Source: Lachnospiraceae bacterium
GTDB taxonomy: Bacteria > Bacillota > Clostridia > Lachnospirales > Lachnospiraceae
Assembly (NCBI GenBank): GCA_017444545.1
Contig: JAFSWJ010000297.1
Span: forward strand, 1-14,696
Direction of reading: 5' to 3'
Length of the DNA: 14,696 nt
Below are positions 6,662-14,409 of the stretch, in pieces (the stretch's first letter is position 1; each line of letters starts with the position of its first letter). The notes under the pieces are model-generated. The model did no database searches. It was not told the DNA's origin and saw nothing but the letters and a program-made list of their open reading frames with translations. The translations under genes and the position numbers were made by a program.

Positions 6662-6982
6662 ATGATAAATGTAAGGGTCATCAGAAAAAACGGAAAGATC
6701 CGCGGTTTTTTGACGGAGGGGCATGCGATGTTTGACAGCGCCGGAAAAGATATCATCTGCGCTGCGGTGAGCATACTTACCATCAATACCGTCAATGCCT
6801 TTGAAACCTTCCTTCCGGAGGAAAAAACGGAAGTTGAGGTTGATGAAGAAAAGGGCAGGATCGAATGTGTCTTTGCTGAGGAACCTTCTGAAAGGGCAGT
6901 ACTTCTGCTTGATACCTATTTCCTCGGTATCAGAGGGATAGAAGAGGAGTATGGCAGGGATCATCTGAAACTTGTAGACTGA
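6662..6982 (+). CDS. prp: Ribosomal-processing cysteine protease Prp
   Basis: A 106-residue homolog of B. subtilis YsxB and S. aureus Prp. The catalytic pair is visible: His21 in EGHAMF and Cys33 in DIICAAVS. In Firmicutes Prp removes the N-terminal extension of L27 before ribosome assembly. Its expected substrate is encoded next door: rpmA at 7008 begins with the NLQFF-Ala recognition sequence. It lies 25 bases after rplU and 25 before rpmA. Ribosome binding near its ATG is weak (GAAGAGAAC is the only purine run), so expression may be lower than that of the ribosomal proteins. Confidence 0.94.
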   Translation: MINVRVIRKNGKIRGFLTEGHAMFDSAGKDIICAAVSILTINTVNAFETFLPEEKTEVEVDEEKGRIECVFAEEPSERAVLLLDTYFLGIRGIEEEYGRDHLKLVD

Positions 6983-6994
6983 TGGAAAGATGAA

Positions 6995-7001
6995 AAGGAG
7001 G
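6995..7001 (+). promoter_or_regulatory. Ribosome binding site of rpmA
   Basis: AAGGAGG ends six bases before ATG 7008. The upstream in-frame ATG at 6990 overlaps this region and would add six residues before the conserved L27 N-terminus, so it is rejected. Confidence 0.85.
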
Positions 7002-7007
7002 CAGGAG

Positions 7008-7295
7008 ATGTTAGGATATAACCTTCAATTCTTCGCTCATAAAAAGGGAGTCGGATCGACAAAGAACGGTCGTGATTCCGAAGCAAAGAGGCTGGGAGCA
7101 AAGAGGGCCGACGGACAGTTTGTAAAGGCAGGAAATATCATTTACAGACAGCGCGGCACACACATTCATCCCGGCAAGAATGTGGGCCGTGGCGGAGATG
7201 ACACGCTTTTCGCACTGGTGGACGGAGTCCTTCGTTTTGAGAGAAAGGACAAGTTCAGAAAGCAGGCAAGCGTTTACGAAGTCGAAGCAAAGTAA
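7008..7295 (+). CDS. rpmA: 50S ribosomal protein L27 with cleavable N-terminal extension
   Basis: A 95-residue L27. It begins [17 protein letters not shown]: the first nine residues are the Firmicutes-type extension, and the Prp cut is expected between Phe9 and Ala10, exposing the mature N-terminus that reaches the peptidyl transferase centre. The [15 protein letters not shown] and [16 protein letters not shown] motifs are canonical. The gene ends this transcription unit at a strong terminator 5 bases downstream. Confidence 0.97.
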   Translation: MLGYNLQFFAHKKGVGSTKNGRDSEAKRLGAKRADGQFVKAGNIIYRQRGTHIHPGKNVGRGGDDTLFALVDGVLRFERKDKFRKQASVYEVEAK

Positions 7296-7300
7296 TCTTT

Positions 7301-7333
7301 AGTCCCGGACCTTTCACAGGTCCGGGACTTTGT
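7301..7333 (+). terminator. Intrinsic terminator after rpmA
   Basis: AGTCCCGGACC (7301-7311) pairs perfectly with GGTCCGGGACT (7319-7329) around a 7-base loop, and the downstream strand continues TTGTT. It closes the rplU operon. Confidence 0.85.
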
Positions 7334-7341
7334 TAATTTCA

Positions 7342-8718
<1,377 letters not shown>

Positions 8719-8729
8719 AGAGGAAAAAC

Positions 8730-9026
8730 ATGAAATTATCCAGTTCACAAAGAGCATATCTGAGAAGCCTTGCCATGACCATGGATACCATTTTACAGAT
8801 CGGAAAGGGATCCATCACTCCGGAATATGTGAAGGCGGCGGATGAGGCTCTGGAAAAGAGAGAACTCATCAAGGTAGGAGTATTGAAAAACTGTCCCGAT
8901 GATGTAAAGGAGATAGCGCAGACTCTGGCTGAAAGGACCAAGTCGGTGCTTGTTCATGTGATAGGAAAAAAGATAGTACTGTACAGACCGCGGAAAAAGG
9001 ATCCCGTGATCGTGCTTCCGAAATGA
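8730..9026 (+). CDS. yhbY: CRM-domain RNA-binding protein YhbY
   Basis: A 98-residue single CRS1/YhbY (CRM) domain protein. The start LSSSQRAYLRSLA and the GKGSITPEYVKAADEAL region hold the conserved GxxG-like RNA-binding loop. ELIKVGVLKN and the C-terminal GKKIVLYRP complete the fold. It is associated with pre-50S particles. It starts 11 bases after obgE, with AGAGGA as ribosome binding site. Confidence 0.93.
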   Translation: MKLSSSQRAYLRSLAMTMDTILQIGKGSITPEYVKAADEALEKRELIKVGVLKNCPDDVKEIAQTLAERTKSVLVHVIGKKIVLYRPRKKDPVIVLPK

Positions 9027-9033
9027 ATGTGAT

Positions 9034-9636
9034 ATGAGGACAGGGATATTCGGCGGAACCTTCAACCCCATACATACCGGACATCTGATGCTTGCAGAGC
9101 AGGCATACAGTTCCTTTGTGCTTGACAGGGTGTTTTTCATACCCAGCGGCAGATCATATTTCAAGGATGATATAAAGATGCCGGATGCAGCTGTCAGGTT
9201 TGAAATGTGCAGGCTGGCCTGTGAAGGAAATGAACATTTTCATGTCCTTGACACAGAGACAAAAAGACCGGGAAATTCCTATACCTGTGAAACCCTCGAG
9301 GAATTAAAGGGGATGTATCCGGATGATGAGTTTTTTTATATCGCAGGCTTTGATTCCTTTGCCGAACTGGGACATTTTAAGGATCCTGAAAAGATATTTG
9401 CGCTTTCAAGGATCGTCGTAGCGGCACGAAATGATGGAACTGACATTTCTGCTATCAAAATTAATTATGAGAGTAAATTCGGGGCAAGGGTGGATATCCT
9501 TGATATGCCAAGGATCGATATCTCGTCAAGCATGATCAGGCAGTATATCAAAGAGGGCAGGTCAGTGAGATACTATCTTCCCGGCCGGGTTGAAAAATAT
9601 ATCATGGAAAACGGCATATATACGGAAAGCATATGA
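9034..9636 (+). CDS. nadD: Nicotinate-nucleotide adenylyltransferase
   Basis: A 200-residue NadD, which adenylates nicotinate mononucleotide with ATP to deamido-NAD in NAD synthesis. The nucleotidyltransferase signature GGTFNPIHTGH is at residues 7-17 and ISSSMIR at 163-169. Length is normal for the family. The start lies 7 bases after yhbY with no good ribosome binding site, so it probably depends on translational coupling. Its last 4 bases overlap yqeK. Confidence 0.95.
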   Translation: MRTGIFGGTFNPIHTGHLMLAEQAYSSFVLDRVFFIPSGRSYFKDDIKMPDAAVRFEMCRLACEGNEHFHVLDTETKRPGNSYTCETLEELKGMYPDDEFFYIAGFDSFAELGHFKDPEKIFALSRIVVAARNDGTDISAIKINYESKFGARVDILDMPRIDISSSMIRQYIKEGRSVRYYLPGRVEKYIMENGIYTESI

Positions 9637-10211
9637 AAGAAAGCACCATAGAACTGCAGAAAAAAGTGAAAAAATGTCTTGATAAGGAGCGCTACAGGCA
9701 CACCCTCGGAGTGGCCTATACGGCTTCCGCTCTGGCCATGAGGTATGGAGAGGATTCAGAAAAAGCCTTTGTTGCCGGATTGCTCCACGACTGTGCAAAA
9801 TGCATTCCGAATGATGAAAAATATGAACTCTGCCGTGAATATGGCATAGAGCTTTCAAAGTCCGAACTGGAGATCCCGTCCCTTGTACATGCAAAGCTTG
9901 GGGCTTATCTTGCAAGGAACAGATATGGCATAGAGGATGAGGATATCATAGCCTCTGTCAGGACTCATACGACGGGAGAGCCCGGGATGTCACTGCTTCA
10001 AAAGATCATCTTTTCGGCAGATTATATAGAACCCAACAGAAGTGAGGCACCGGACCTTTTTGAAGTCAGAAAAGAAGTCTTTGATGATATCGACCGCGGA
10101 GTATACAGGATCCTTTCCGATACCCTGAAATATCTTGACAGAAAAGGCGGAAAGATAGATCCCATGACACAGAAGACCTATGAATACTATAAGGATTTGA
10201 GGAGAGAATGA
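9633..10211 (+). CDS. yqeK: YqeK-type HD hydrolase, symmetrical diadenosine tetraphosphatase
   Basis: A 192-residue HD-domain protein. The metal ligands are visible: His23 in YRHTLGV, His52-Asp53 in LLHDCAK, His86 in VHAKLGA, His112 in THTTGEPGM and Asp130 in SADYIEPNR. The HTTG and ADYIEPNR motifs are specific to YqeK, which splits Ap4A symmetrically to two ADP. It overlaps nadD by ATGA and rsfS by ATGA, so the three are translationally coupled. The neighbourhood nadD-yqeK-rsfS is standard in Firmicutes. Confidence 0.94.
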   Translation: MKESTIELQKKVKKCLDKERYRHTLGVAYTASALAMRYGEDSEKAFVAGLLHDCAKCIPNDEKYELCREYGIELSKSELEIPSLVHAKLGAYLARNRYGIEDEDIIASVRTHTTGEPGMSLLQKIIFSADYIEPNRSEAPDLFEVRKEVFDDIDRGVYRILSDTLKYLDRKGGKIDPMTQKTYEYYKDLRRE

Positions 10212-10540
10212 TATTGGAATCAAAAGAAAAAGCAGATATTGCCATTGCAGCGCTTGAGGATAAAAAAGGTGAGGATGTAAAGATCATAGATGTTTCATCC
10301 CTGACCGAGATCGCTGACTATTTTGTACTTGCTACAGCAAACAATAAGAACCAGCTTGAGGCCCTGGTAGATGCCGTGGAGGAGAGAATGGGGAAAAACG
10401 GCATCATACCAAAGAATATAGAGGGGAGGCCTCAGGATAATACCCAGTGGATATTGATGGATTATAATGACATCATAGTCCACATTTTCACGAAAGAGGG
10501 ACGTGATTTCTACGACCTTGAAAGGATCTGGAAGAAATGA
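10208..10540 (+). CDS. rsfS: Ribosomal silencing factor RsfS
   Basis: A 110-residue RsfS/DUF143 protein that binds L14 and blocks subunit joining when nutrients are low. The conserved segments are DVSSLTEIADYFVLATA, the EGRPQDNTQWILMDYNDIIVHIF region and FYDLERIW at the end. It is last in the packed operon. A convergent gene ends 25 bases downstream; no T-rich terminator hairpin is visible in that gap. Confidence 0.95.
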   Translation: MILESKEKADIAIAALEDKKGEDVKIIDVSSLTEIADYFVLATANNKNQLEALVDAVEERMGKNGIIPKNIEGRPQDNTQWILMDYNDIIVHIFTKEGRDFYDLERIWKK

Positions 10541-10564
10541 CCCGGCCCGGCAGAGGCTGATGTA

Positions 10565-10930
10565 TCATTTCATCGCGTAGAAATAGGGTATTATCAGATG
10601 ATCACCGGCATGGATGTCATTGATGTCATCAAGGTTGTTCAGTCTGACAACCTCATTGATGTATTCCTTTTTACCGGAATATTCGGAGGAGATATACCGG
10701 GCGGCGATACTTGAGAGGGTATCGCCCTTTTTGATCTCAATACTCCTGTAGTATTTGGAACGGCTGCCGGCCGGTGTCTTCTCATCTGCAAAGGAACGGG
10801 TGGAAAGGGAGGACGTCGCTGCGACGACTATGATGGAGAAAACAGCAGAGAACATGACAAACCTGCGTCGAAGCTCCTTCTGTCTGCGGATCCCTGCTCT
10901 TTTCAAAACCTTTGAACCTGCTGTATTCAT
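10565..10930 (-). CDS. LysM membrane-anchored protein, YneA-like SOS cell-division inhibitor candidate
   Basis: A 121-residue protein with a basic N-terminus, one hydrophobic anchor (about residues 25-43) and a C-terminal LysM domain (about 62-115: YRSIEIKKGDTLSSIAARY ... INEVVRLNNLDDINDIHAGDHLIIP). LysM binds peptidoglycan, so the protein should face the wall. This layout and the position divergent to lexA match YneA of Bacillus, which halts division during the SOS response. Length is close to the roughly 105 residues of YneA. Its promoter is covered by LexA-box-like sites. The start at 10930 is chosen because GAGGAGG lies 8 bases upstream; a longer frame to 11020 would run through the promoter and is rejected. 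YneA identity rests on architecture, context and regulation, not on alignment. Confidence 0.85.
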   Translation of the reverse strand: MNTAGSKVLKRAGIRRQKELRRRFVMFSAVFSIIVVAATSSLSTRSFADEKTPAGSRSKYYRSIEIKKGDTLSSIAARYISSEYSGKKEYINEVVRLNNLDDINDIHAGDHLIIPYFYAMK

Positions 10931-10938
10931 TGTCTTTT

Positions 10939-10945
10939 CCTCCTC
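10939..10945 (-). promoter_or_regulatory. Ribosome binding site of the LysM gene
   Basis: GAGGAGG on the minus strand, 8 bases before ATG 10930; it decides the start. Confidence 0.8.
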
Positions 10946-10954
10946 AAAACAGTG

Positions 10955-10968
10955 CGAACGTTTGTTCT
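10955..10968. promoter_or_regulatory. LexA box A, at the LysM-gene transcription start
   Basis: CGAAC-GTTT-GTTCT contains the perfect core GAAC-N4-GTTC of the Gram-positive SOS box. It lies just downstream of the predicted minus-strand -10. Confidence 0.8.
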
Positions 10969-10975
10969 GTTTTTG

Positions 10976-11004
10976 ATTATATCGAACATATTTTCGAAAG
11001 TCAA
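10976..11004 (-). promoter_or_regulatory. Promoter of the LysM (yneA-like) gene
   Basis: On the minus strand, -35 TTGACT (10999-11004), a 17-base spacer and a perfect -10 TATAAT (10976-10981). The spacer contains LexA box B completely, so repressor binding would exclude RNA polymerase. Confidence 0.85.
10983..10996. promoter_or_regulatory. LexA box B, inside the promoter spacer
   Basis: CGAAC-ATAT-TTTCG has one mismatch to the GAAC-N4-GTTC core. The 17 bases from 10983 to 10999 are repeated exactly at 11014-11030. Confidence 0.8.
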
Positions 11005-11013
11005 GTATTTTTT

Positions 11014-11027
11014 CGAACATATTTTCG
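11014..11027. promoter_or_regulatory. LexA box C, upstream of the LysM-gene -35
   Basis: The same 14 bases as box B, 31 bases away, about three helical turns, so both could be bound on the same face of the DNA. Confidence 0.8.
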
Positions 11028-11037
11028 AAACAAATGT

Positions 11038-11065
11038 TTGCTTTTTTCTCCCGATATGTTAGAAT
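11038..11065 (+). promoter_or_regulatory. Probable lexA promoter with extended -10
   Basis: TTGCTT (11038-11043), a 16-base spacer and TAGAAT (11060-11065) preceded by TG at 11057-11058, giving TGT-TAGAAT. Transcription should begin near 11072, leaving an untranslated leader of about 115 bases. Confidence 0.6.
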
Positions 11066-11070
11066 AATAT

Positions 11071-11084
11071 AGAACTTATATTCG
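11071..11084. promoter_or_regulatory. Weak LexA-box-like site D at the lexA transcription start
   Basis: AGAAC-TTAT-ATTCG has seven of the eight GAAC/GTTC core bases. Its position at the predicted lexA start fits autorepression. Confidence 0.55.
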
Positions 11085-11186
11085 ATTCGGGGGAACTGTG
11101 CCTGAATAACCCGTCAGGGGTAGTCTGGAATATGGAAAGATTATTGATGAACAGTTATACCGGACGGATCAGTCGGAGGTGAAAAA

Positions 11187-11801
11187 ATGTCACAGGGAAA
11201 GATCACGAAAAAACAGGAGGAGATCCTGAAGTATATCAAGGAACAGATACTTGAAAAGGGTTATCCGCCGGCAGTCAGGGATATATGCGCGGCAGTCGAT
11301 CTGAAATCAACATCATCCGTCCATGCGCATTTGGAGACTCTTGAAAAAAACGGATATATCAGGAGAGATCCCACAAAGCCCAGAGCCATAGAGATACTTG
11401 ATGATGATTTCAATCTGACGAGGCGTGAAGTTGCAAACATACCTCTCATAGGAAATGTGGCTGCAGGTTCACCGATACTTGCAGAGCAGAATATTGAAAA
11501 CTATTTTCCCATGCCTGTGGAGATGGCACCCAATGCCCAGTGCTTTGCACTGAAGGTCAGGGGAGACAGTATGATAAACATCGGTATCAATGACGGGGAT
11601 TTCGTTTTTGTAGCACAGACAAATACAGCAGACAACGGCGACCTGGTCGTGGCCCTTGTTGAGGACGGAGCCACGGTAAAGAATTTTTACAAAGAGAACG
11701 GACATATCCGGCTTCAGCCTCAAAATGACGACTACGAACCCATCATCCTTGACAATTGCAAGATCCTCGGAAAGGTATTCGGAGTATTCCGGCTGTACTG
11801 A
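11187..11801 (+). CDS. lexA: SOS repressor LexA
   Basis: A 204-residue LexA. The N-terminal winged helix-turn-helix (1-70) has YPPAVRDICAAV and the recognition helix region STSSVHAHLETL, which binds GAAC-N4-GTTC operators. The C-terminal S24 peptidase domain has the self-cleavage bond Ala93-Gly94, Ser128 in RGDSM and Lys165, so RecA-stimulated autocleavage should work. GGAGGTG lies 5 bases before the ATG. Four operator-like sites precede it, shared with the divergent LysM gene. Confidence 0.97.
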   Translation: MSQGKITKKQEEILKYIKEQILEKGYPPAVRDICAAVDLKSTSSVHAHLETLEKNGYIRRDPTKPRAIEILDDDFNLTRREVANIPLIGNVAAGSPILAEQNIENYFPMPVEMAPNAQCFALKVRGDSMINIGINDGDFVFVAQTNTADNGDLVVALVEDGATVKNFYKENGHIRLQPQNDDYEPIILDNCKILGKVFGVFRLY

Positions 11802-11856
11802 TTGGATGAGAGTACATAGATGCTTGAATGAAAGGAGCTTGACAGCCCTACGGATA

Positions 11857-11888
11857 TTTGTTCGTATAATATAAATTATGCGAACAAA
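11857..11888. repeat. Near-perfect 14-bp palindrome downstream of lexA
   Basis: TTTGTTCGTATAAT (11857-11870) and ATTATGCGAACAAA (11875-11888) flank an ATAA loop; 13 pairs are Watson-Crick and one is a G-T wobble. A-rich sequence follows on the + strand and no T tract on either side, so it is not a standard terminator, though it could end or protect the lexA transcript. It contains GTTCG and CGAAC, the LexA half-sites in reversed order. The gap 11802-11923 holds no gene. Confidence 0.6.
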
Positions 11889-11923
11889 AAGCGGTATATG
11901 CGATCATGGAGATACATATAATA

Positions 11924-11950
11924 AAAACGGCCTGCAGTTCAGGCCGTTTT
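11924..11950 (-). terminator. Intrinsic terminator of the EAL gene
   Basis: AAAACGGCCTG (11924-11934) pairs with CAGGCCGTTTT (11940-11950). Read on the minus strand the stem is followed by a T-rich tail. The stop codon TGA of the EAL gene (11939-11941) lies in the loop and stem. Confidence 0.8.
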
Positions 11951-13648
11951 GTCGTAGCTCATATACCAGTCAAGGAATTCATCGAATATGATCGGTTTTG
12001 AATACAGATAACCCTGGAAAAACGAAACCGAGAAATTATTTTTCAGATAGTCCCTCATTTTTGCGGTCTCAACACCTTCCACACAGACCTTTTTTCCAAG
12101 CTCAGTTGCACAGGTCGTGATGGCTCTCAAAAGACATTGCTTTGGGATGTCATTTTCTATATTGATCACAAAGCTGCGGTCGATCTTTACCTGGTCCACG
12201 GGAAGCTCCATCAGGAGGTTCAATGCCGAATAACCTGTTCCGAAATCATCGAGGGCCGTCTGCATACCCGAGGATTTGAAAAAGATCATATCGTTTCTAA
12301 GCAGATTCATATCCCTGAGTCTGCATCTTTCTGTGAGCTCAAGCTTCAGGTTTTCTGCAGGAAACTCTTCTTCTTTTATTATACGGTTCAGGGCTGATTT
12401 GAAATCAGTCCGCTGAAGCTGGGGATAAGCCAGATTGACATTTACTACGAACCCGGGATTTTTCTTTATCAGCTCCTTGGTATCGTGCATTGCTGTGCGC
12501 AGTATCCAGTTTCCCAGTTCAAAAAAGATGGGATCCCTTTCAAGCCAGGGTATGAAATCATTTGGAGGAACCACACCGTATTTTTTGTTTCTCCAGCGAA
12601 GCAGCGCTTCCATGCCGCTGACTTTGTTCGTGTCTGCATCCACTATAGGCTGATAACACAGGTAAAAACCTTCAAAATTGCTTGCAATGGCCGTCCTGAT
12701 GGCATTGAGGATCTCCAGACGCCTGTTGCTTTCGTTTAAGAGGTCGTTTTCAAACACCTGAAGCTCTGCCAGCTTTTCCTCTTTTGCAACTGCCAGAGCA
12801 TAGAGAGCACTGTTGTAGATGGTATTGGGATCGGTTGAAAACTCGTTTGCCAATATGGCACCGCCGCATATCTCGAGCGCTATCAGTATATTCTTGATGT
12901 AGAGGCTGTTATAGAGCCTGTCGCGCAGATTGTTGAAAAGTTCCTTTATTTCCTTCAGATCATGTCGCTCGGCATCAAAAACAAGGGCGGTTTTGACTCC
13001 CTCGCACCGAAAGACCAGAGCATCTGTCCCAAGCTTTAATACAAATTCCGAAACCTCCTTCAGCACCTGATTTCCGAACCGGTACCCATACATCCTGTTG
13101 ATCTCGGTAAAATTCAATATGCCGATAAGCACCAGATAATAGGGCTTTTTTTCATGTGTGAATTTTTTCAGGGTATCAAGGAGATTGTTTCTGTTGTAAA
13201 GACCGGTCACCGGATCTATTGTAGCCGTCGCTTCATGGTTTATGAAGGTGGCCACAAAAAAGACAGGGTTTTTGTCCTTGTCAAGGATCAGCTTTCCTCT
13301 GCAGGATACGGTCACATATATCCCGTCCCTGTTTTTCACACGGTATACCAGGTCGTGAACAAAGGAATCATATTTTCCGGGTTCAACCCGGATGCTGTTT
13401 ACAAAAAGCTCCCTGCTGTTTTCTTCGATCCTTTCAGTCCATATGGGACCAAAATTATGGATCATATTTCCGGGCAGATCAAAATAATCCACGGCTGCCT
13501 CGGACAACATTGTCATATCGGTCGGCAGATGTGTGATGGAAAAAAAGACATTGTCTGCGCATTGGGAAAATGATCTGAATATCTCGCCGAAAAATTCTGA
13601 AAGCAGTTCGGATTGAAAAACATCCATGTTTTCTGATACACTGCCCAT
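11939..13648 (-). CDS. PAS-GGDEF-EAL protein, probable c-di-GMP phosphodiesterase
   Basis: A 569-residue cytoplasmic-looking protein without a clear membrane segment. A PAS-like sensory domain covers about residues 25-140, a GGDEF domain 143-300 (DPVTGLYNRN start) and an EAL domain 312-565. The GGDEF signature is replaced by EGVKT (216-220), so cyclase activity is unlikely. The EAL motifs are present: EALLRW (Glu347), NVNLAY (Asn404), LELTE (436-440), DDFGTGYS (Asp467, Asp468), Lys488 in VKID, EGVET (Glu524) and QGYLYSKP (Gln545). It probably hydrolyses c-di-GMP, with the GGDEF domain acting as a sensor. GGAGGT lies 7 bases upstream of the ATG. Confidence 0.92.
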   Translation of the reverse strand: MGSVSENMDVFQSELLSEFFGEIFRSFSQCADNVFFSITHLPTDMTMLSEAAVDYFDLPGNMIHNFGPIWTERIEENSRELFVNSIRVEPGKYDSFVHDLVYRVKNRDGIYVTVSCRGKLILDKDKNPVFFVATFINHEATATIDPVTGLYNRNNLLDTLKKFTHEKKPYYLVLIGILNFTEINRMYGYRFGNQVLKEVSEFVLKLGTDALVFRCEGVKTALVFDAERHDLKEIKELFNNLRDRLYNSLYIKNILIALEICGGAILANEFSTDPNTIYNSALYALAVAKEEKLAELQVFENDLLNESNRRLEILNAIRTAIASNFEGFYLCYQPIVDADTNKVSGMEALLRWRNKKYGVVPPNDFIPWLERDPIFFELGNWILRTAMHDTKELIKKNPGFVVNVNLAYPQLQRTDFKSALNRIIKEEEFPAENLKLELTERCRLRDMNLLRNDMIFFKSSGMQTALDDFGTGYSALNLLMELPVDQVKIDRSFVINIENDIPKQCLLRAITTCATELGKKVCVEGVETAKMRDYLKNNFSVSFFQGYLYSKPIIFDEFLDWYMSYDKTA

Positions 13649-13700
13649 TCATATACCTCCGAACGGTCAGCTCTCCCCCAAAAGCTGTCCGCATAACCTT

Positions 13701-13729
13701 ATTTTATCACATACGGCTAAAAATGTGAA
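13701..13729 (-). promoter_or_regulatory. Probable promoter of the EAL gene
   Basis: On the minus strand, TTCACA (13724-13729), a 17-base spacer and TAAAAT (13701-13706) with an extended TG one base upstream of the -10. The -35 lies inside the last codons of the upstream gene. Confidence 0.6.
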
Positions 13730-14409
13730 CCGGCAGACAAAAGAGACTGCATATCCCCGTCATAGATATCAAGTCTTCTGATCATCAACGACAGGGGGTC
13801 AAATTCCGATCCGTATTTTTCATGGAAGTATTCCATGATAAGCGCCGGTTTCACGCTGTTGGCGCTGGATGCGTTAAGTCTCATGAATATGCTTTCACCG
13901 CGGATCTCAAGCTTATATACAAGCTCCTTTAGTTCCAGATCACGGCTTGCCTTTTTGGTTTTCTTGACTATACGTACACTTTCACTTGAATTGAAATCTT
14001 CTATGGCTTTTTTGAGGTCAAAGGAAGGCAGATGCTCCTTTCTGAAGGATACAAGATAATCCGCGGCAAAAACGGATGCCATGGCGTTTTTTGACTTTTC
14101 AGGCAGCTTCACGCAGTCTGCTATCTCTATCCCGTCAACGGAAAATGAATTAAGTGAGGATACGATCTTTTCCGAGGACCATCCATCACACCTGTTATCT
14201 ATAAGCTCCAGATCAAAGTATTCGCCTTCGCTTTCAACACCGACCCCCAAAGCCTGGGCAAAGGACATCTTCTGATGAGGCGAAAAGCCCTCGGAATATG
14301 CCACGGGTATGCCGGCCCTGCGCAAAAGCTTCTGGAAAAATCTCATGGTATCCAGATGTCCGATGAATTTCACCGGTCCGGATTTTTTGAACCTGATCCT
14401 AACCTTCAT
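13717..14409 (-). CDS. Radical-SAM-linked DUF2344 protein
   Basis: A 230-residue protein of the DUF2344 family (TIGR03936 type). The conserved N-terminus is visible: RIRFKKSGPVKFIGHLDTMRFF, then RRAGIPVAYSEGFSPHQKMSFAQALGVGVESEGEYFD. The family is found almost always next to, or fused with, a B12-binding radical SAM protein, and here it overlaps the end of such a gene by 4 bases (ATGA). Its biochemical role is not established; an RNA-related role is sometimes assumed. It is in a pair, not fused. Confidence 0.92.
   Translation of the reverse strand: MKVRIRFKKSGPVKFIGHLDTMRFFQKLLRRAGIPVAYSEGFSPHQKMSFAQALGVGVESEGEYFDLELIDNRCDGWSSEKIVSSLNSFSVDGIEIADCVKLPEKSKNAMASVFAADYLVSFRKEHLPSFDLKKAIEDFNSSESVRIVKKTKKASRDLELKELVYKLEIRGESIFMRLNASSANSVKPALIMEYFHEKYGSEFDPLSLMIRRLDIYDGDMQSLLSAGSHF

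Noticed and set aside
6990..7007. ATG 6990 as L27 start
   Set aside because: The ribosome binding site AAGGAGG lies inside this extension; ATG 7008 gives the standard Firmicutes L27 N-terminus.
10931..11020. Longer N-terminus for the LysM protein
   Set aside because: These codons cover the ribosome binding site, promoter and two LexA boxes, and the added residues look non-coding.
11878..11988. Small open frame beginning in the palindrome after lexA
   Set aside because: It has no ribosome binding site, and runs through the terminator into the antisense of the EAL gene.
13657..13670. CGAACGGTCAGCTC upstream of the EAL gene as a LexA box
   Set aside because: Only one half-site is present; the second half does not match GTTC.
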